Shown here piece after piece: positions 25,260 to 34,505 of a DNA stretch of 53,818 bases. The translations under genes and the position numbers were made by a program. How positions within the stretch are numbered: the first letter of the stretch is position 1; each line of letters opens with the position of its first letter. The DNA is from FEN-1297 sp964618785 (GTDB taxonomy: Bacteria > Bacteroidota > Ignavibacteria > Ignavibacteriales > Ignavibacteriaceae), in contig CAZUCY010000007.1 in NCBI GenBank assembly GCA_964618785.1, forward strand, positions 1 to 53,818. Reading direction: 5' to 3'. Below the pieces are notes generated by a model. It was not told where the DNA came from. It searched no databases and saw only the letters and a program-made list of their open reading frames with translations.

Positions 25260-26465
25260 ATGAACATAATTCAGGAAACATTTAACCAAGGAAAAGGCAT
25301 TTTAAGATTAGTGCCAACATTTGTACCGCGCCGATTCAGCAAAGCCGGACTGCGTTTAAGACTTCACCCCGATGATTATTACGCTTTAGGCACTAAGCGC
25401 GGTTCAATTAAAGAGCGCTGGTTTTCTTCTGTAATCCCTGCAATGAACGGCGAGCTCGCACCGCAGGATGAAGGCATGAGCTACGTTCTGCCTTTCAGCG
25501 GAAAGTTAAAGGAAAAATTTCTTTTTAAAGATGCTGTTGATGAATTAAAGGAAAAGATTGTCGGAAAAGAATTGATGAATAAATACGGCGGCTGGCCTAT
25601 GTATTCGAAGTTTTTCGATTACCTGGCGCCTTTGTTCTTTCATCTTCATTTAGGTTTTGAAGCTGCCGCTGAGGTTGATCGTTTAGGAAAACCGGAAGGC
25701 TACTATTTCCCGCCGGAAATGAACAATTACCCGGGTGAATTCCCGGTAACATACTTTGGTTTTGATCCCGACGTAACTAAAGAAATGGTACGTGAGCGTT
25801 TGCTGCTTTACGAAGCGAGCGACAACCGCATCACCGAACTTTCCCGCGCGTACCGAATTGAATTGGGAACCGGATGGTTTACGCCGCCGGGAGTTCTTCA
25901 TGCGCCGGGTTCTTATCTTACATATGAACCTCAATGGAACAGCGATGTGAACTCCGTCTATGAAAATATTACTTCAAATGAAGTTTATCCATACGAGTTT
26001 CTTGTGGAGAATTGTCCGGTAGACAAGAAACATGATATTGACTACATTATGAGCCTAATGGATTGGGAAAAGAATATCGATCCGCATTACAAAAAGAAAT
26101 ATTTCCGTGCGCCGGTTGTATGTTCTCACTCGGACGAAAAGCATACAGAAAAATGGATTGTCTATGATAATGATTATATCGCAGCTAAGGAATTAACAAT
26201 TAAGCCGGGACAAACGGTGACTATAAAAGACGGCGCTGCATATGGCTGCATCATTATTCAAGGACATGGCAAGTTCGGAGTTTATGATGCTGAAGCTTCC
26301 GTTATGCTACGTTTCGGTCAGGCAAGCAATGATGAGTATTTCGTCAGCGAAGATGCTGCAATAGCAGGAGTTGCCATTTCCAATAACAGCCAATTTCAGC
26401 CTATGGTTATCCTGAAACATTTCGGACCGAATCATCCTGATATGCCGAAGAAAATATTAAATTAG
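25260..26465 (+). CDS. cupin protein related to class I mannose-6-phosphate isomerases; candidate sugar isomerase
   Basis: A 401-residue cytoplasmic protein. The middle block F-F-H-L-H-L-G-F-E-A-A-A-E-V, then K-P-E-G-Y-Y-F-P-P-E-M-N-N, then P-P-G-V-L-H-A-P-G-S-Y-L gives the His, Glu and His positions typical of metal-binding PMI-type cupins. A second cupin-like barrel follows (E-L-T-I-K-P-G-Q-T-V-T-I-K-D-G-A). It sits 11 bases after the binding-protein gene, inside an operon that has kinase and 3-epimerase but no recognised aldose isomerase. I infer that it makes the ketopentose (for example L-xylulose from L-lyxose) or handles the free sugar. This function is not established for the family. 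Confidence 0.6.
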   Translation: MNIIQETFNQGKGILRLVPTFVPRRFSKAGLRLRLHPDDYYALGTKRGSIKERWFSSVIPAMNGELAPQDEGMSYVLPFSGKLKEKFLFKDAVDELKEKIVGKELMNKYGGWPMYSKFFDYLAPLFFHLHLGFEAAAEVDRLGKPEGYYFPPEMNNYPGEFPVTYFGFDPDVTKEMVRERLLLYEASDNRITELSRAYRIELGTGWFTPPGVLHAPGSYLTYEPQWNSDVNSVYENITSNEVYPYEFLVENCPVDKKHDIDYIMSLMDWEKNIDPHYKKKYFRAPVVCSHSDEKHTEKWIVYDNDYIAAKELTIKPGQTVTIKDGAAYGCIIIQGHGKFGVYDAEASVMLRFGQASNDEYFVSEDAAIAGVAISNNSQFQPMVILKHFGPNHPDMPKKILN

Positions 26466-26575
26466 CTAATATGGGTAAATAAAACTTTTAGAAAATCACA
26501 ATTTTTGACCGGAACTATTTGAGAAGGTAAATTAATTCGACCAAAAAAATTTCAAATAAAAATATTGAGGGAAAA

Positions 26576-27811
26576 ATGACACTACAAGAACGTTTTCATG
26601 AAGTAATGAATTTTAATCCAAATGTTCATTCAATTAAATGGGAATTTGGATATTGGGGTGAGACCGTACTTAACTGGTATTCCCAGGGTTTACCATTAAA
26701 AAAGTACCCGATATTAAATAAAAACATTACAACTCCTACTTCTTCCTTATATACTCCGGCATGGACAAATGGGGGTATAGACAAATTGCCCAACGGAATT
26801 GCCGTATTGGCTGGAGGTTTATATTTTCCGTCACAGGGATTCCCTTTAGATCATGATGTACGCGATTATTTTGGAATGGATTTTACGCAAAGGCTAGTAG
26901 ATGTTAATTTACATTTTTGTCCGATGTTCGAAGTTAAAGTCCATGATGAGAATGAACAGAAATTGATTTACACTGATATTGACGGCGTAAAAAGAGTTTT
27001 CTTAAAAGACGAAGCAACAATTCCAACTTCCCTTGATTGGCCTATAAAAGATTTAAAAACTTGGGAAAAATTAAAAGAAGAAAGATTAAATCTAAGCAAT
27101 ATTAAAGATCGTTTCCCAAACAATTGGAATCAGCTGATTAACGAATACAATAACCGGGATTATCCCCTTGCGATAGGGGGTTACCCGCAAGGCTTTTTTG
27201 GAACATTAGCACACCTGATAGGTTATGAAAATCTTTTCCAATGGTATTACTTAGAGCCCGAATTAGTAAAAGATATTCTTAATACTTTTACGAATATCTG
27301 GCTTGCGGTTTTTGAAGAAATTACCTCTCAAGTGAAGATAGACCATTGGCATATTTGGGAAGACATTTCGTTTGGAAAGGGCAGTATGATTTCTACGGAC
27401 ATGGTTAGGGAATTCATGCTGCCTTATATAAAACGGATTGCTGATTTTCTAAAATCAAAAGGCGTTAAAATTATTCTATTAGATACAGACGGCGATTGCA
27501 ACGCTCTAATTCCTTTATTCATTGAAGCCGGAGTAACAGGCATGTACCCGTTCGAGACCAATTGCGGGATGGATATTGTTAAAGTACGCGAGAAATATCC
27601 TAAGCTGCAAATATTAGGCGGAATTCCAAAGTCCGACATACAAAAAGGTAAAAAACGTATTGATGAATTTTTAGAACCCGTCGATAAAGTTCTGAAAACC
27701 GGGGGTTATATTCCATTTGGAGATCATTTGATTCCTCCCGATGTGGATTTTAAAAATTTCAGTTACTATAGAAATAAGGTAAACACACTCATTGATAAAT
27801 ACGGGGATTAA
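26576..27811 (+). CDS. uroporphyrinogen decarboxylase (URO-D) family protein of a sugar operon
   Basis: A 411-residue cytoplasmic protein with the URO-D/MtaA-type TIM-barrel pattern: L-I-G-Y-E-N-L-F-Q-W-Y-Y-L-E-P-E-L-V, H-I-W-E-D-I-S-F-G-K-G-S-M-I-S, M-L-P-Y-I-K-R-I, I-L-L-D-T-D-G-D and L-Q-I-L-G-G-I-P-K. True heme URO-D begins with conserved arginines in a FMRQAGR motif; this is missing, so it is not a heme enzyme. Related proteins are corrinoid methyltransferases or uncharacterised members near glycan genes. No corrinoid protein is nearby. The sugar transporter starts 3 bases later, so the two are coupled. Substrate unknown. Confidence 0.7.
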   Translation: MTLQERFHEVMNFNPNVHSIKWEFGYWGETVLNWYSQGLPLKKYPILNKNITTPTSSLYTPAWTNGGIDKLPNGIAVLAGGLYFPSQGFPLDHDVRDYFGMDFTQRLVDVNLHFCPMFEVKVHDENEQKLIYTDIDGVKRVFLKDEATIPTSLDWPIKDLKTWEKLKEERLNLSNIKDRFPNNWNQLINEYNNRDYPLAIGGYPQGFFGTLAHLIGYENLFQWYYLEPELVKDILNTFTNIWLAVFEEITSQVKIDHWHIWEDISFGKGSMISTDMVREFMLPYIKRIADFLKSKGVKIILLDTDGDCNALIPLFIEAGVTGMYPFETNCGMDIVKVREKYPKLQILGGIPKSDIQKGKKRIDEFLEPVDKVLKTGGYIPFGDHLIPPDVDFKNFSYYRNKVNTLIDKYGD

Positions 27812-27814
27812 AGC

Positions 27815-29188
27815 ATGAAATTATATTTAATCCTTGTTTGCTTGATAGCAGCAGTCGGCGGTTTTTTGTTTGGCTTTGATACATCTGTAATTTCAGGCGC
27901 AATTGAATTTATCCAATCTCCTCATGTATTTAATTTAAATGATATCCAGAAAGGCTGGGCAGTAAGTTCAATTATAATCGGTTGTATGATTGGCTGCGTA
28001 CTGATTGGGAAACCCAGTCAAGTTTTGGGAAGAAAAAAGATGTTGCTATTTACGGCTTTCGTATTCTTAATTTCAACATTGGGATGTTCTTTAGCAAATA
28101 GTTTTAAAGAATTTATTGTTTTCCGAATACTTGCGGGCGTAGCTGTTGGTTCGGCATCCGTATTAGCCCCTGTTTATATATCCGAAATATCACCACCTAA
28201 TTGGCGGGGCAGAATGGTATCGTTTAACCAATTAGCAACATTTACAGGTCAGGCGCTTGCTTTTGTCTCTAATAATTTCCTTTACAAATTTCATGGTATT
28301 GATAATTGGCGCTACATGTTAGGAATAATGGTCATTCCTTCAGGACTATTCGCTATCTTTTTATTTTTTATACCGGAAAGCCCGCGGTGGCTGATTATTA
28401 AAAATAAAAATGACAAGGCATTAAATATATTAACTAAAATTAGTGGTGAAGAAACTGCTCATGCGGTATTCGATGGGATATTATTAAATGTTAAGGGAAC
28501 AGTCGCCGGTCAATTTAAAGAATTGTTCAGAGGAAAGATGTTTAAACTTATGGTAATAGGAATTCTGCTTGCAGTTTTCCAACAGATTACCGGTATTAAT
28601 GTAATTATGTATTACTCACCTGCAATTTTTAAATCCACAGGTGCAGGAAACGAATCCGCATTGTTTCAAACAATGATAATGGGATTAGTAAATCTTACAT
28701 TCACAATTGTTTCAATTCTTTTAATTGAACGAATGGGCAGGCGGTTATTAATGCTTATTGGATCCGCGGGAATGGGATTATTTTTATTTGCAATCTCCGG
28801 GGCTTATTTTACTCATAATTTTGAAGGTTACCTGGTTTTAATTTTTATTATGGGTTATCTTGCTTTTTTTGCTTTATCATTAGGTCCAATTGTTTGGGTG
28901 CTTATAGGCGAGATTTTCCCAAACAGGCTTCGAAGCCAGGCTTCCGCATTAGCAGTTTTCTGTCTTTGGGGTTCTAATTTTATTATTTCATTTACTTTTC
29001 CAATTTTACTTAAAAATTTAAACGGCGGATTCACATTCTTAATCTATGCAATAATGTGCATATTATGTTTAGTTTTCGTTTATAAGTATCTTATTGAAAC
29101 TAAAGGTAAGACACTTGAACAAATTGAAATGGATTTCTTAGGCGAAGGATTTAGCGGTAAAGATTTGACTGCTGATGAAATAAATTAA
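27815..29188 (+). CDS. sugar/H+ symporter, MFS sugar porter family (XylE-like)
   Basis: 457 residues and about 12 membrane spans. The sugar-porter signatures are in place: F-G-F-D-T-S-V-I-S-G in span 1, G-R-K-K in the 2-3 loop, P-E-S-P-R-W-L after span 6, Q-Q-I-T-G-I-N in span 7, G-R-R in the 8-9 loop and I-E-T-K-G-K-T-L-E at the C-terminus. It imports a monosaccharide with protons through the inner membrane. It starts 3 bases after the URO-D-family gene. The operon thus has both a high-affinity ABC importer and a secondary transporter. Confidence 0.9.
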   Translation: MKLYLILVCLIAAVGGFLFGFDTSVISGAIEFIQSPHVFNLNDIQKGWAVSSIIIGCMIGCVLIGKPSQVLGRKKMLLFTAFVFLISTLGCSLANSFKEFIVFRILAGVAVGSASVLAPVYISEISPPNWRGRMVSFNQLATFTGQALAFVSNNFLYKFHGIDNWRYMLGIMVIPSGLFAIFLFFIPESPRWLIIKNKNDKALNILTKISGEETAHAVFDGILLNVKGTVAGQFKELFRGKMFKLMVIGILLAVFQQITGINVIMYYSPAIFKSTGAGNESALFQTMIMGLVNLTFTIVSILLIERMGRRLLMLIGSAGMGLFLFAISGAYFTHNFEGYLVLIFIMGYLAFFALSLGPIVWVLIGEIFPNRLRSQASALAVFCLWGSNFIISFTFPILLKNLNGGFTFLIYAIMCILCLVFVYKYLIETKGKTLEQIEMDFLGEGFSGKDLTADEIN

Positions 29189-29269
29189 GCTTCCGAATCT
29201 AAAATGAATACTTCGTAATTTTTTCTTAGAATAGACTTTAATTTAAGGTGTTGTACCTATTGTACTTTG

Positions 29270-30334
29270 CTAATTTTCAATCATTATTCCCAGTATAGTA
29301 TTCCACCCTGAATATAAATATTTATTATTTACGAGATTTTCTTTAAAGTACCCGGTTCTTATATAAATTTCGAAATGATCTGAAACATCATAACCTGCTT
29401 TTAAATAGACGTGGTTATCTACATTATTTGAAGTATACAGAAGATTAAGATTATTTTCTCCAAGTTTGTTAAGATTAAATTTTCTAAAATATAAATCGGT
29501 CAGGAGGAAGACTGACCAATTATCTGATAACAACTTGCCGGCAACAAGGCGTATCCATTGCTCGTATGAAAAACTATTTGTAAGATCAGAGATATGAACC
29601 ATGAAACGGTAATCGAAATTTATTATAGCATCCTTTAAATAATAGAAACCGGCTTGCGGACCAAATCTCCATCCGTTGTTTTGATTAATGGTTCCTGTTT
29701 GTGCGGAATGCAAGCTTACAAGCTGCCCGGCAGAGGAAGATAATCCGTTTACGGAAAAGCTTTCCGAATAAACCCCATATCCGATTTTTGTAATACTGCT
29801 TAGTGGAAGACTTGTTCTTAAATCTAAAAGATAAAAATCCAGGTTTTGTCCGGTACTATCCTTAATTTTTTGAAATCCATACCCAGTTGATAAACTGAGG
29901 GGTAAATTTTTAATAAAGAACAAATCACCGTCGGCTAAAACATTAAATACGTCATAGGATAAATCAATATTTTTTCCACTAAAGTTATCCAACCATCTGT
30001 TAAGCCGGAAGCCCCAGTCAAAAGATTTTTCTGCCTGGCGGTACGAGCCGTCGGCAACAAAATTCAAAGTGGACAAAATATTTTCACTTCCGTAAAATTC
30101 GGGATGCACTATTAACTTTAAACCGGCATTTCTCTTCTCATCGTTATAAACATATCCCAACTGACCGTCAAAATCTTTGTATAAATCACTTTGACCTATA
30201 ATTGAAGATCCCGAACTACTATAATATCCTGCCTCGGCACTTGCGGATAACTTAAACTGACTATTTGTAACAGGGTAGTACTGAGAAATAAAAAATATAA
30301 TGAAATAATAAATGATAGAAACGTTCTTACTCAT
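29270..30334 (-). CDS. predicted outer-membrane beta-barrel protein of a two-component operon
   Basis: A 354-residue protein with an N-terminal signal (M-S-K-N-V-S-I-I-Y-Y-F-I-I-F-F-I), then alternating aromatic and polar strands throughout (Y-G-F-Q-K-I, I-N-F-D-Y-R-F-M-V-H, H-F-E-I-Y-I-R-T-G-Y-F) ending W-N-T-I-L-G-I-M-I-E-N. This is typical of a barrel, about 14-16 strands by eye. I know no named family. Its start overlaps the coiled-coil gene by 4 bases, so it is the last gene of the kinase-regulator operon and may be the structure that the system builds or senses. Confidence 0.55.
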   Translation of the reverse strand: MSKNVSIIYYFIIFFISQYYPVTNSQFKLSASAEAGYYSSSGSSIIGQSDLYKDFDGQLGYVYNDEKRNAGLKLIVHPEFYGSENILSTLNFVADGSYRQAEKSFDWGFRLNRWLDNFSGKNIDLSYDVFNVLADGDLFFIKNLPLSLSTGYGFQKIKDSTGQNLDFYLLDLRTSLPLSSITKIGYGVYSESFSVNGLSSSAGQLVSLHSAQTGTINQNNGWRFGPQAGFYYLKDAIINFDYRFMVHISDLTNSFSYEQWIRLVAGKLLSDNWSVFLLTDLYFRKFNLNKLGENNLNLLYTSNNVDNHVYLKAGYDVSDHFEIYIRTGYFKENLVNNKYLYSGWNTILGIMIEN

Positions 30335-31347
30335 TGAGAATTTTCAATTTTATGAGTAATTATAAATTTGTATTCAAGCAGACTTTTTTTAAGCTCTTCA
30401 AGCAATGTATGATATTGCTGATATGTTAAGTTTTGCCGGCTGGAGTCTGGTTGAACAGTCCAGCTTATTTGAGGATAAATAGATTGATGCAATTGGTTGA
30501 GTAGTAAACTATAGTCCTCTGCCTGGGAGGTAAACGCTGAATTTGCCGTCGAATTTGTTCCAACGAAAAAAGCATGGGGGGATTGAAAATTGTTTGAAAC
30601 CGCCGGTTCAGTAGACGGCTGCTGCGGCAGGCTTATTCCGAATTCAGTTTCCTCCAAAAACCTGGCTGTTTTTTTCTGAAGAGAAATAATTTTATCTACT
30701 CCGGAGATAGATTGATTTACATTACTCAAACGATTGTCCACTTCACCAAGCGCTTTTTGCAGATATTCTTTATAAACATTTTTTTGAGCCGGGTCGTCAA
30801 TTTTATTTAAATTTATTTCAATTATTTTATTTGGGTAAAAAGAAAGCAGACCTATTTTCGGCATAACCAATATCTTCTTCCCTGTATATAAATATATCTC
30901 ATCCTTTACCCCGCTTATTTTTTCATTGGAAAGATTGTTCGTTTTTAGAAGCGCCTGCAAAGAATCGATCTTTGCCGAATATTTTTCACTCAACATATTT
31001 TTTATGTTTTCAAGTTTCGCCTGAAGGATAACAATCTTTTTCTGCAATTCATCAATGTCATTGGAAACAGAGATTGAACCAGCCATCAATCCAGTAACAT
31101 CATCTTTGCTAAAATCAGCCTTACTCTTCGCTTCGTTAATTTTCTTTGCTCTTTGGTTCAAAATGTTTTTCAACGAATCAAGCTTTGCCTGTTCCGAGCT
31201 TAACCAGCCTTCAAGCTTGTAATAGCTGTTTTCAAGGAGGGGAATAGATTGGGGGAAAAGACTAAATTGAGTGCAAATAAAAAATAGAACAATTAGTAAA
31301 AATCTTAACGCCGGAAACCTCATATTTATAGAATTAACTATTTTCAT
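30331..31347 (-). CDS. secreted coiled-coil protein of unknown function
   Basis: 338 residues with a signal peptide (ILFFICTQFSLFPQ-like; cut near LFPQS). Residues ~45-135 and ~195-235 are rich in heptad-like Lys/Leu/Ile/Ser patterns (L-D-S-L-K-N-I-L-N-Q-R-A-K-K-I; I-D-E-L-Q-K-K-I-V-I-L-Q-A-K-L), i.e. two coiled coils; the end is helical too. A possible second start at 31323 would shorten the lead by eight residues. Its ATG overlaps the regulator stop (ATGA), and its stop overlaps the barrel gene. Periplasmic partner of the barrel or of the kinase sensor is my inference. Confidence 0.55.
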   Translation of the reverse strand: MKIVNSINMRFPALRFLLIVLFFICTQFSLFPQSIPLLENSYYKLEGWLSSEQAKLDSLKNILNQRAKKINEAKSKADFSKDDVTGLMAGSISVSNDIDELQKKIVILQAKLENIKNMLSEKYSAKIDSLQALLKTNNLSNEKISGVKDEIYLYTGKKILVMPKIGLLSFYPNKIIEINLNKIDDPAQKNVYKEYLQKALGEVDNRLSNVNQSISGVDKIISLQKKTARFLEETEFGISLPQQPSTEPAVSNNFQSPHAFFVGTNSTANSAFTSQAEDYSLLLNQLHQSIYPQISWTVQPDSSRQNLTYQQYHTLLEELKKSLLEYKFIITHKIENSQ

Positions 31348-32717
31348 AACAGACCAAACTTTTCCAATTTATAATAAAGCACGCTTGTACTTATCCCCAA
31401 AAACTTTGCAGCACGATTTTTAACCCCGCCGGATTTTTCCATTGCCTGAACAACTAAGTTTTTTTCAAAAGCATACACAGCTTCATCAAGCGGAAGATTG
31501 CCAAACCCGCTCGCAATTTTTAAATTGCCGGGAAGATGCCGTGCAATCAGCTCTGCGTCTATCTTACCGGCTGGAGTAATAACAACGAGGCGTTCAATTA
31601 AATTTTCAAGTTCACGTATATTGCCCGGCCATGAATATTCCAGGAGCAGCTTCACTCCATCGGAACCGATTTCTTTTTGCTCTTGCCGGTTTTTCTGTGC
31701 CATCTTCTTCAAAAAGTGGTTTATAAGAACCGGTATATCATCTTTTCTTTCTCTAAGAGAAGGCAGGTTTACCGGGATGACGCTTAGCCTGTAGAATAAA
31801 TCTTCACGGAATTTTCCCCCAAGAATTAATTTTTGTAAATCTTTATTAGTAGCAGATATTATTCTAACATCCGTTTTTATTGTCACTTCTCCGCCTACTC
31901 TCTCAAACTCTCCATCCTGAAGAACGCGCAAAAGTTTTATTTGCATTGCAGAAGAAATGTCGCCGACTTCATCAAGGAAAAGAGTACCTTTGTCTGCAAG
32001 CTCAAATCTTCCTTTCTTTTGTTTAAATGCGCCGGTGAACGAACCCTTTTCATGCCCGAACAATTCGCTTTCCAAAAGATTGTCGTTCAAAGCCCCGCAA
32101 TTAATTTTTATAAACGGCTGCTCCAAACGATTACTTTTTCGGTGGATTGCTCTTGCAATTAATTCTTTTCCCGTCCCGCTTTCTCCCTGAATTAGAATAG
32201 TACTGTCTTTTTCAGCGACCTGTTCGACAAGCGAAAAGACATCTCTTATAACTGAGGAGTTTCCAATTATGTCTCCGTAACCGATAAAAATTTCTTCATT
32301 TAATAATTTGTTTTGTTCAATCAGATCCTCAATTTTCTTTACATTCAGAATTTTCTGCCAGATATTTTTTACTTTAATTCTTAACTCATCAGGTGAGAAC
32401 GGCTTTGTCAAAAAATCCGCAGCACCAAGCTGCATAGCTTTTACGGCATCTTCCACTTTCCCGTATGCGGAGATCAGAAGCACTTCAATTAAAGGGTCTA
32501 ATTCCTTCATTTTCTGAAGAACTTCATTACCGTTCAAAGGTTCCATCTTCAGGTCCAAAATTGCAAGACAATATGATTTAAACCTGAAATTTTTCAAAGC
32601 AGCAGGCCCGTTTTCAAACCCGGTTATATTATACCCTTCGCGGCTGAGACTTTCAACAATACCCAGGCGCATAGTATCGTTATCTTCAACTACAATTATT
32701 TCATTATTATTATGCAT
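31344..32717 (-). CDS. NtrC-family sigma54-dependent response regulator
   Basis: 457 residues from the ATG at 32717 (an upstream TTG at 32723 is less likely). Receiver domain: acidic D-pocket V-V-E-D-N-D, phosphoacceptor Asp 55 in A-I-L-D-L-K-M, Lys 105 in L-T-K-P-F. AAA+ domain: Walker A GESGTGKE (178-185), the sigma54-contact loop G-S-F-T-G-A (225-230; Ser in place of the usual Ala), Walker B L-F-L-D-E (246-250). A Fis-type helix-turn-helix ends the protein (N-R-A-A-K-F-L-G-I). It activates sigma54 promoters when phosphorylated by the kinase whose gene overlaps its start by 8 bases. I saw no convincing -24/-12 sigma54 promoter nearby. Confidence 0.93.
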   Translation of the reverse strand: MHNNNEIIVVEDNDTMRLGIVESLSREGYNITGFENGPAALKNFRFKSYCLAILDLKMEPLNGNEVLQKMKELDPLIEVLLISAYGKVEDAVKAMQLGAADFLTKPFSPDELRIKVKNIWQKILNVKKIEDLIEQNKLLNEEIFIGYGDIIGNSSVIRDVFSLVEQVAEKDSTILIQGESGTGKELIARAIHRKSNRLEQPFIKINCGALNDNLLESELFGHEKGSFTGAFKQKKGRFELADKGTLFLDEVGDISSAMQIKLLRVLQDGEFERVGGEVTIKTDVRIISATNKDLQKLILGGKFREDLFYRLSVIPVNLPSLRERKDDIPVLINHFLKKMAQKNRQEQKEIGSDGVKLLLEYSWPGNIRELENLIERLVVITPAGKIDAELIARHLPGNLKIASGFGNLPLDEAVYAFEKNLVVQAMEKSGGVKNRAAKFLGISTSVLYYKLEKFGLL

Positions 32718-34131
32718 CAACAATCTCTTTAATTATACTGAATGTTGACCCTTTGTCAGAGTTATTTTTAACTATTAATTCTGCGTTATTTTCCGAACAT
32801 AGCTTTTTACTTATTGCCAGGCCCAAGCCGGTCCCCTCTTTTTTCGTAGTGAAGAAGGGGTTAAATATATTGTCTAAGTTTTCTTCCGGAACGCCTGTGC
32901 CGTTGTCTTTTATGTTTATTACCCAGCGATGGTTAATTGTTTCAGTAGAAATTTTAATCACACCTTTTTCACAAATTGATTCAAGGCTGTTGGATATAAG
33001 GTTTATCAATATCTGACGCAAATGATCCTCATCAAATAAAATTTTTCCTGCGGGACAAATAAATACTAATCCAGCATCCTTTTTCCTTAATTGTTTATCA
33101 AAAATATTTTCAATTTCTTTTGAAATTTTGGAAAGGTCAACCATCCCGGGATTTGCAATTATCGGACGACTGTAATTCAGATATGAAGCAATTAACAATT
33201 TTAAATGATTTAATTCTTTTAAAATTTTATCAAGGTAGCCGGTATCTTTTTTTTCTTTTTGCAAATCCTCTTTTGTAAGATTTGCAAGCAGTTCAATTCC
33301 GCCGAGCGGGTTACGTATTTCATGTGCAATTTGGGCAAGCAGATCTTCTTTCTCTTTTTGATTCTTTGCAAGTCCCGTTTTCATTCTCTCCATTGCCTGT
33401 GCAAGTATATTAATTTCCCCGTGTATATTAGCAGGAACAGATGCATTAAAAATTCCCTTCCCTATTTCGGAACTAAAATAAACAAGCTTGTTAACAGGCT
33501 TTGTAATCGATCCAGCCATAAACCATGCAAGTACAATTGTGAGAACAGTTCCTCCCAAGCCGAATGCCCAGTATATTGTTGAAAGTTGTTCGACTTTTTT
33601 GAGTCTTGCGGCATTTTCCCGGACTGCCAGCCAGTAACTGGAATTAAGCCTGTGAAATCCCCACATATACCATTTCCCGTCGTTCCCTTTAAATGGAATG
33701 GAAACAGTCCCGGTTTCTGCATGAAGGGCATTAATCTCTTTTAGGTTTATAAGAAGTCCAGGTTCAAAAGTGCCGGGCGTAATGTTTGAATCGGAGTGTA
33801 CAATGATGTCGAAATTTTTATCGAAAATAAAAATTTCGGAATGCAGACTTTCGTTCTTATTCCGGTTGAATATTTCCCTGAAATAATTTTGAGCAGATTT
33901 AGTTGGAAGACCAAGCGACAGAACATCCAAATATTTTCCGTCTATTTGTTCCGAAAGCATTTTTGAAACGACATTAACCTGCTCGCTAAGCTGGTTTAGA
34001 TAAAGGCTGCGTGTGTAATTATAGCTTACCATCGAAATAATTACTAAAATAATTATCGTTGCCGCACTAAAAGTTAGTATAATTCTGACACGATAATAAG
34101 ATTTTTCGAAAATATTATTATTCATTTGCAT
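32710..34131 (-). CDS. membrane sensor histidine kinase (partner of the NtrC regulator)
   Basis: 473 residues. A membrane span at ~17-39, a ~145-residue extracytoplasmic sensor domain with a Cache-like pattern (F-I-F-D-K-N-F-D-I-I-V-H-S-D; W-Y-M-W-G-F-H-R-L-N), a second span at ~186-207, a HAMP segment (S-I-T-K-P-V-N-K-L), a HisKA helix with phospho-His 270 (I-A-H-E-I-R-N-P-L-G-G-I), and an ATPase domain (N-L-I-S-N-S-L-E, D-N-G-T-G-V-P-E, G-T-G-L-G-L-A-I). The start may also be the ATG two codons later. First gene of a four-gene overlapping operon; the signal is probably a small molecule in the periplasm. Confidence 0.92.
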   Translation of the reverse strand: MQMNNNIFEKSYYRVRIILTFSAATIIILVIISMVSYNYTRSLYLNQLSEQVNVVSKMLSEQIDGKYLDVLSLGLPTKSAQNYFREIFNRNKNESLHSEIFIFDKNFDIIVHSDSNITPGTFEPGLLINLKEINALHAETGTVSIPFKGNDGKWYMWGFHRLNSSYWLAVRENAARLKKVEQLSTIYWAFGLGGTVLTIVLAWFMAGSITKPVNKLVYFSSEIGKGIFNASVPANIHGEINILAQAMERMKTGLAKNQKEKEDLLAQIAHEIRNPLGGIELLANLTKEDLQKEKKDTGYLDKILKELNHLKLLIASYLNYSRPIIANPGMVDLSKISKEIENIFDKQLRKKDAGLVFICPAGKILFDEDHLRQILINLISNSLESICEKGVIKISTETINHRWVINIKDNGTGVPEENLDNIFNPFFTTKKEGTGLGLAISKKLCSENNAELIVKNNSDKGSTFSIIKEIVDA

Positions 34132-34505
34132 ATTATTTTACACAAATAAAATATATCCTGTATAAAATTAGCTATAAACATTTTCTTTTGCATCTGGAAA
34201 CAAATCAAATTATTTATTTGCAACTAAATGTATTTTACTAAGTGAAAGGAAACTTTATATTCCGGAAAAGATAGCTATATAACCGATGTTTTTGCCCGGT
34301 AAATAATTGTCTCATGTTTTGATTCGATTATTCTTTTAATCAATCCGGTTAGCCCTGATAAGTATTTATAGAGCTGATTATCATCCGGTATTTTTCCTTA
34401 CCGGTAACTTCTTATTTAGCATTAATATTCGATTTTTAGAATAAGAAACTAACACGTTCCTCGTTCCTATTTTTATTACAAATAGTCTTTTACTGCAGCA
34501 ATAAT
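34132..34505. other. intergenic region between kinase operon and serpin, with two stem-loops
   Basis: No gene. CCGGTA-TTTTTCCT-TACCGG (34385-34404) is a tight stem, and TTCTTATT (34409-34416) pairs with AATAAGAA (34440-34447). Either could end transcription of the serpin gene (minus strand), though no clean T-run follows. The kinase promoter should lie in 34140-34300; no clear boxes. Confidence 0.4.

Noticed and set aside
31498..32517. Several open frames on the plus strand over the NtrC regulator gene
   Set aside because: Shadows of a well-supported gene; no start signals, odd residue composition.
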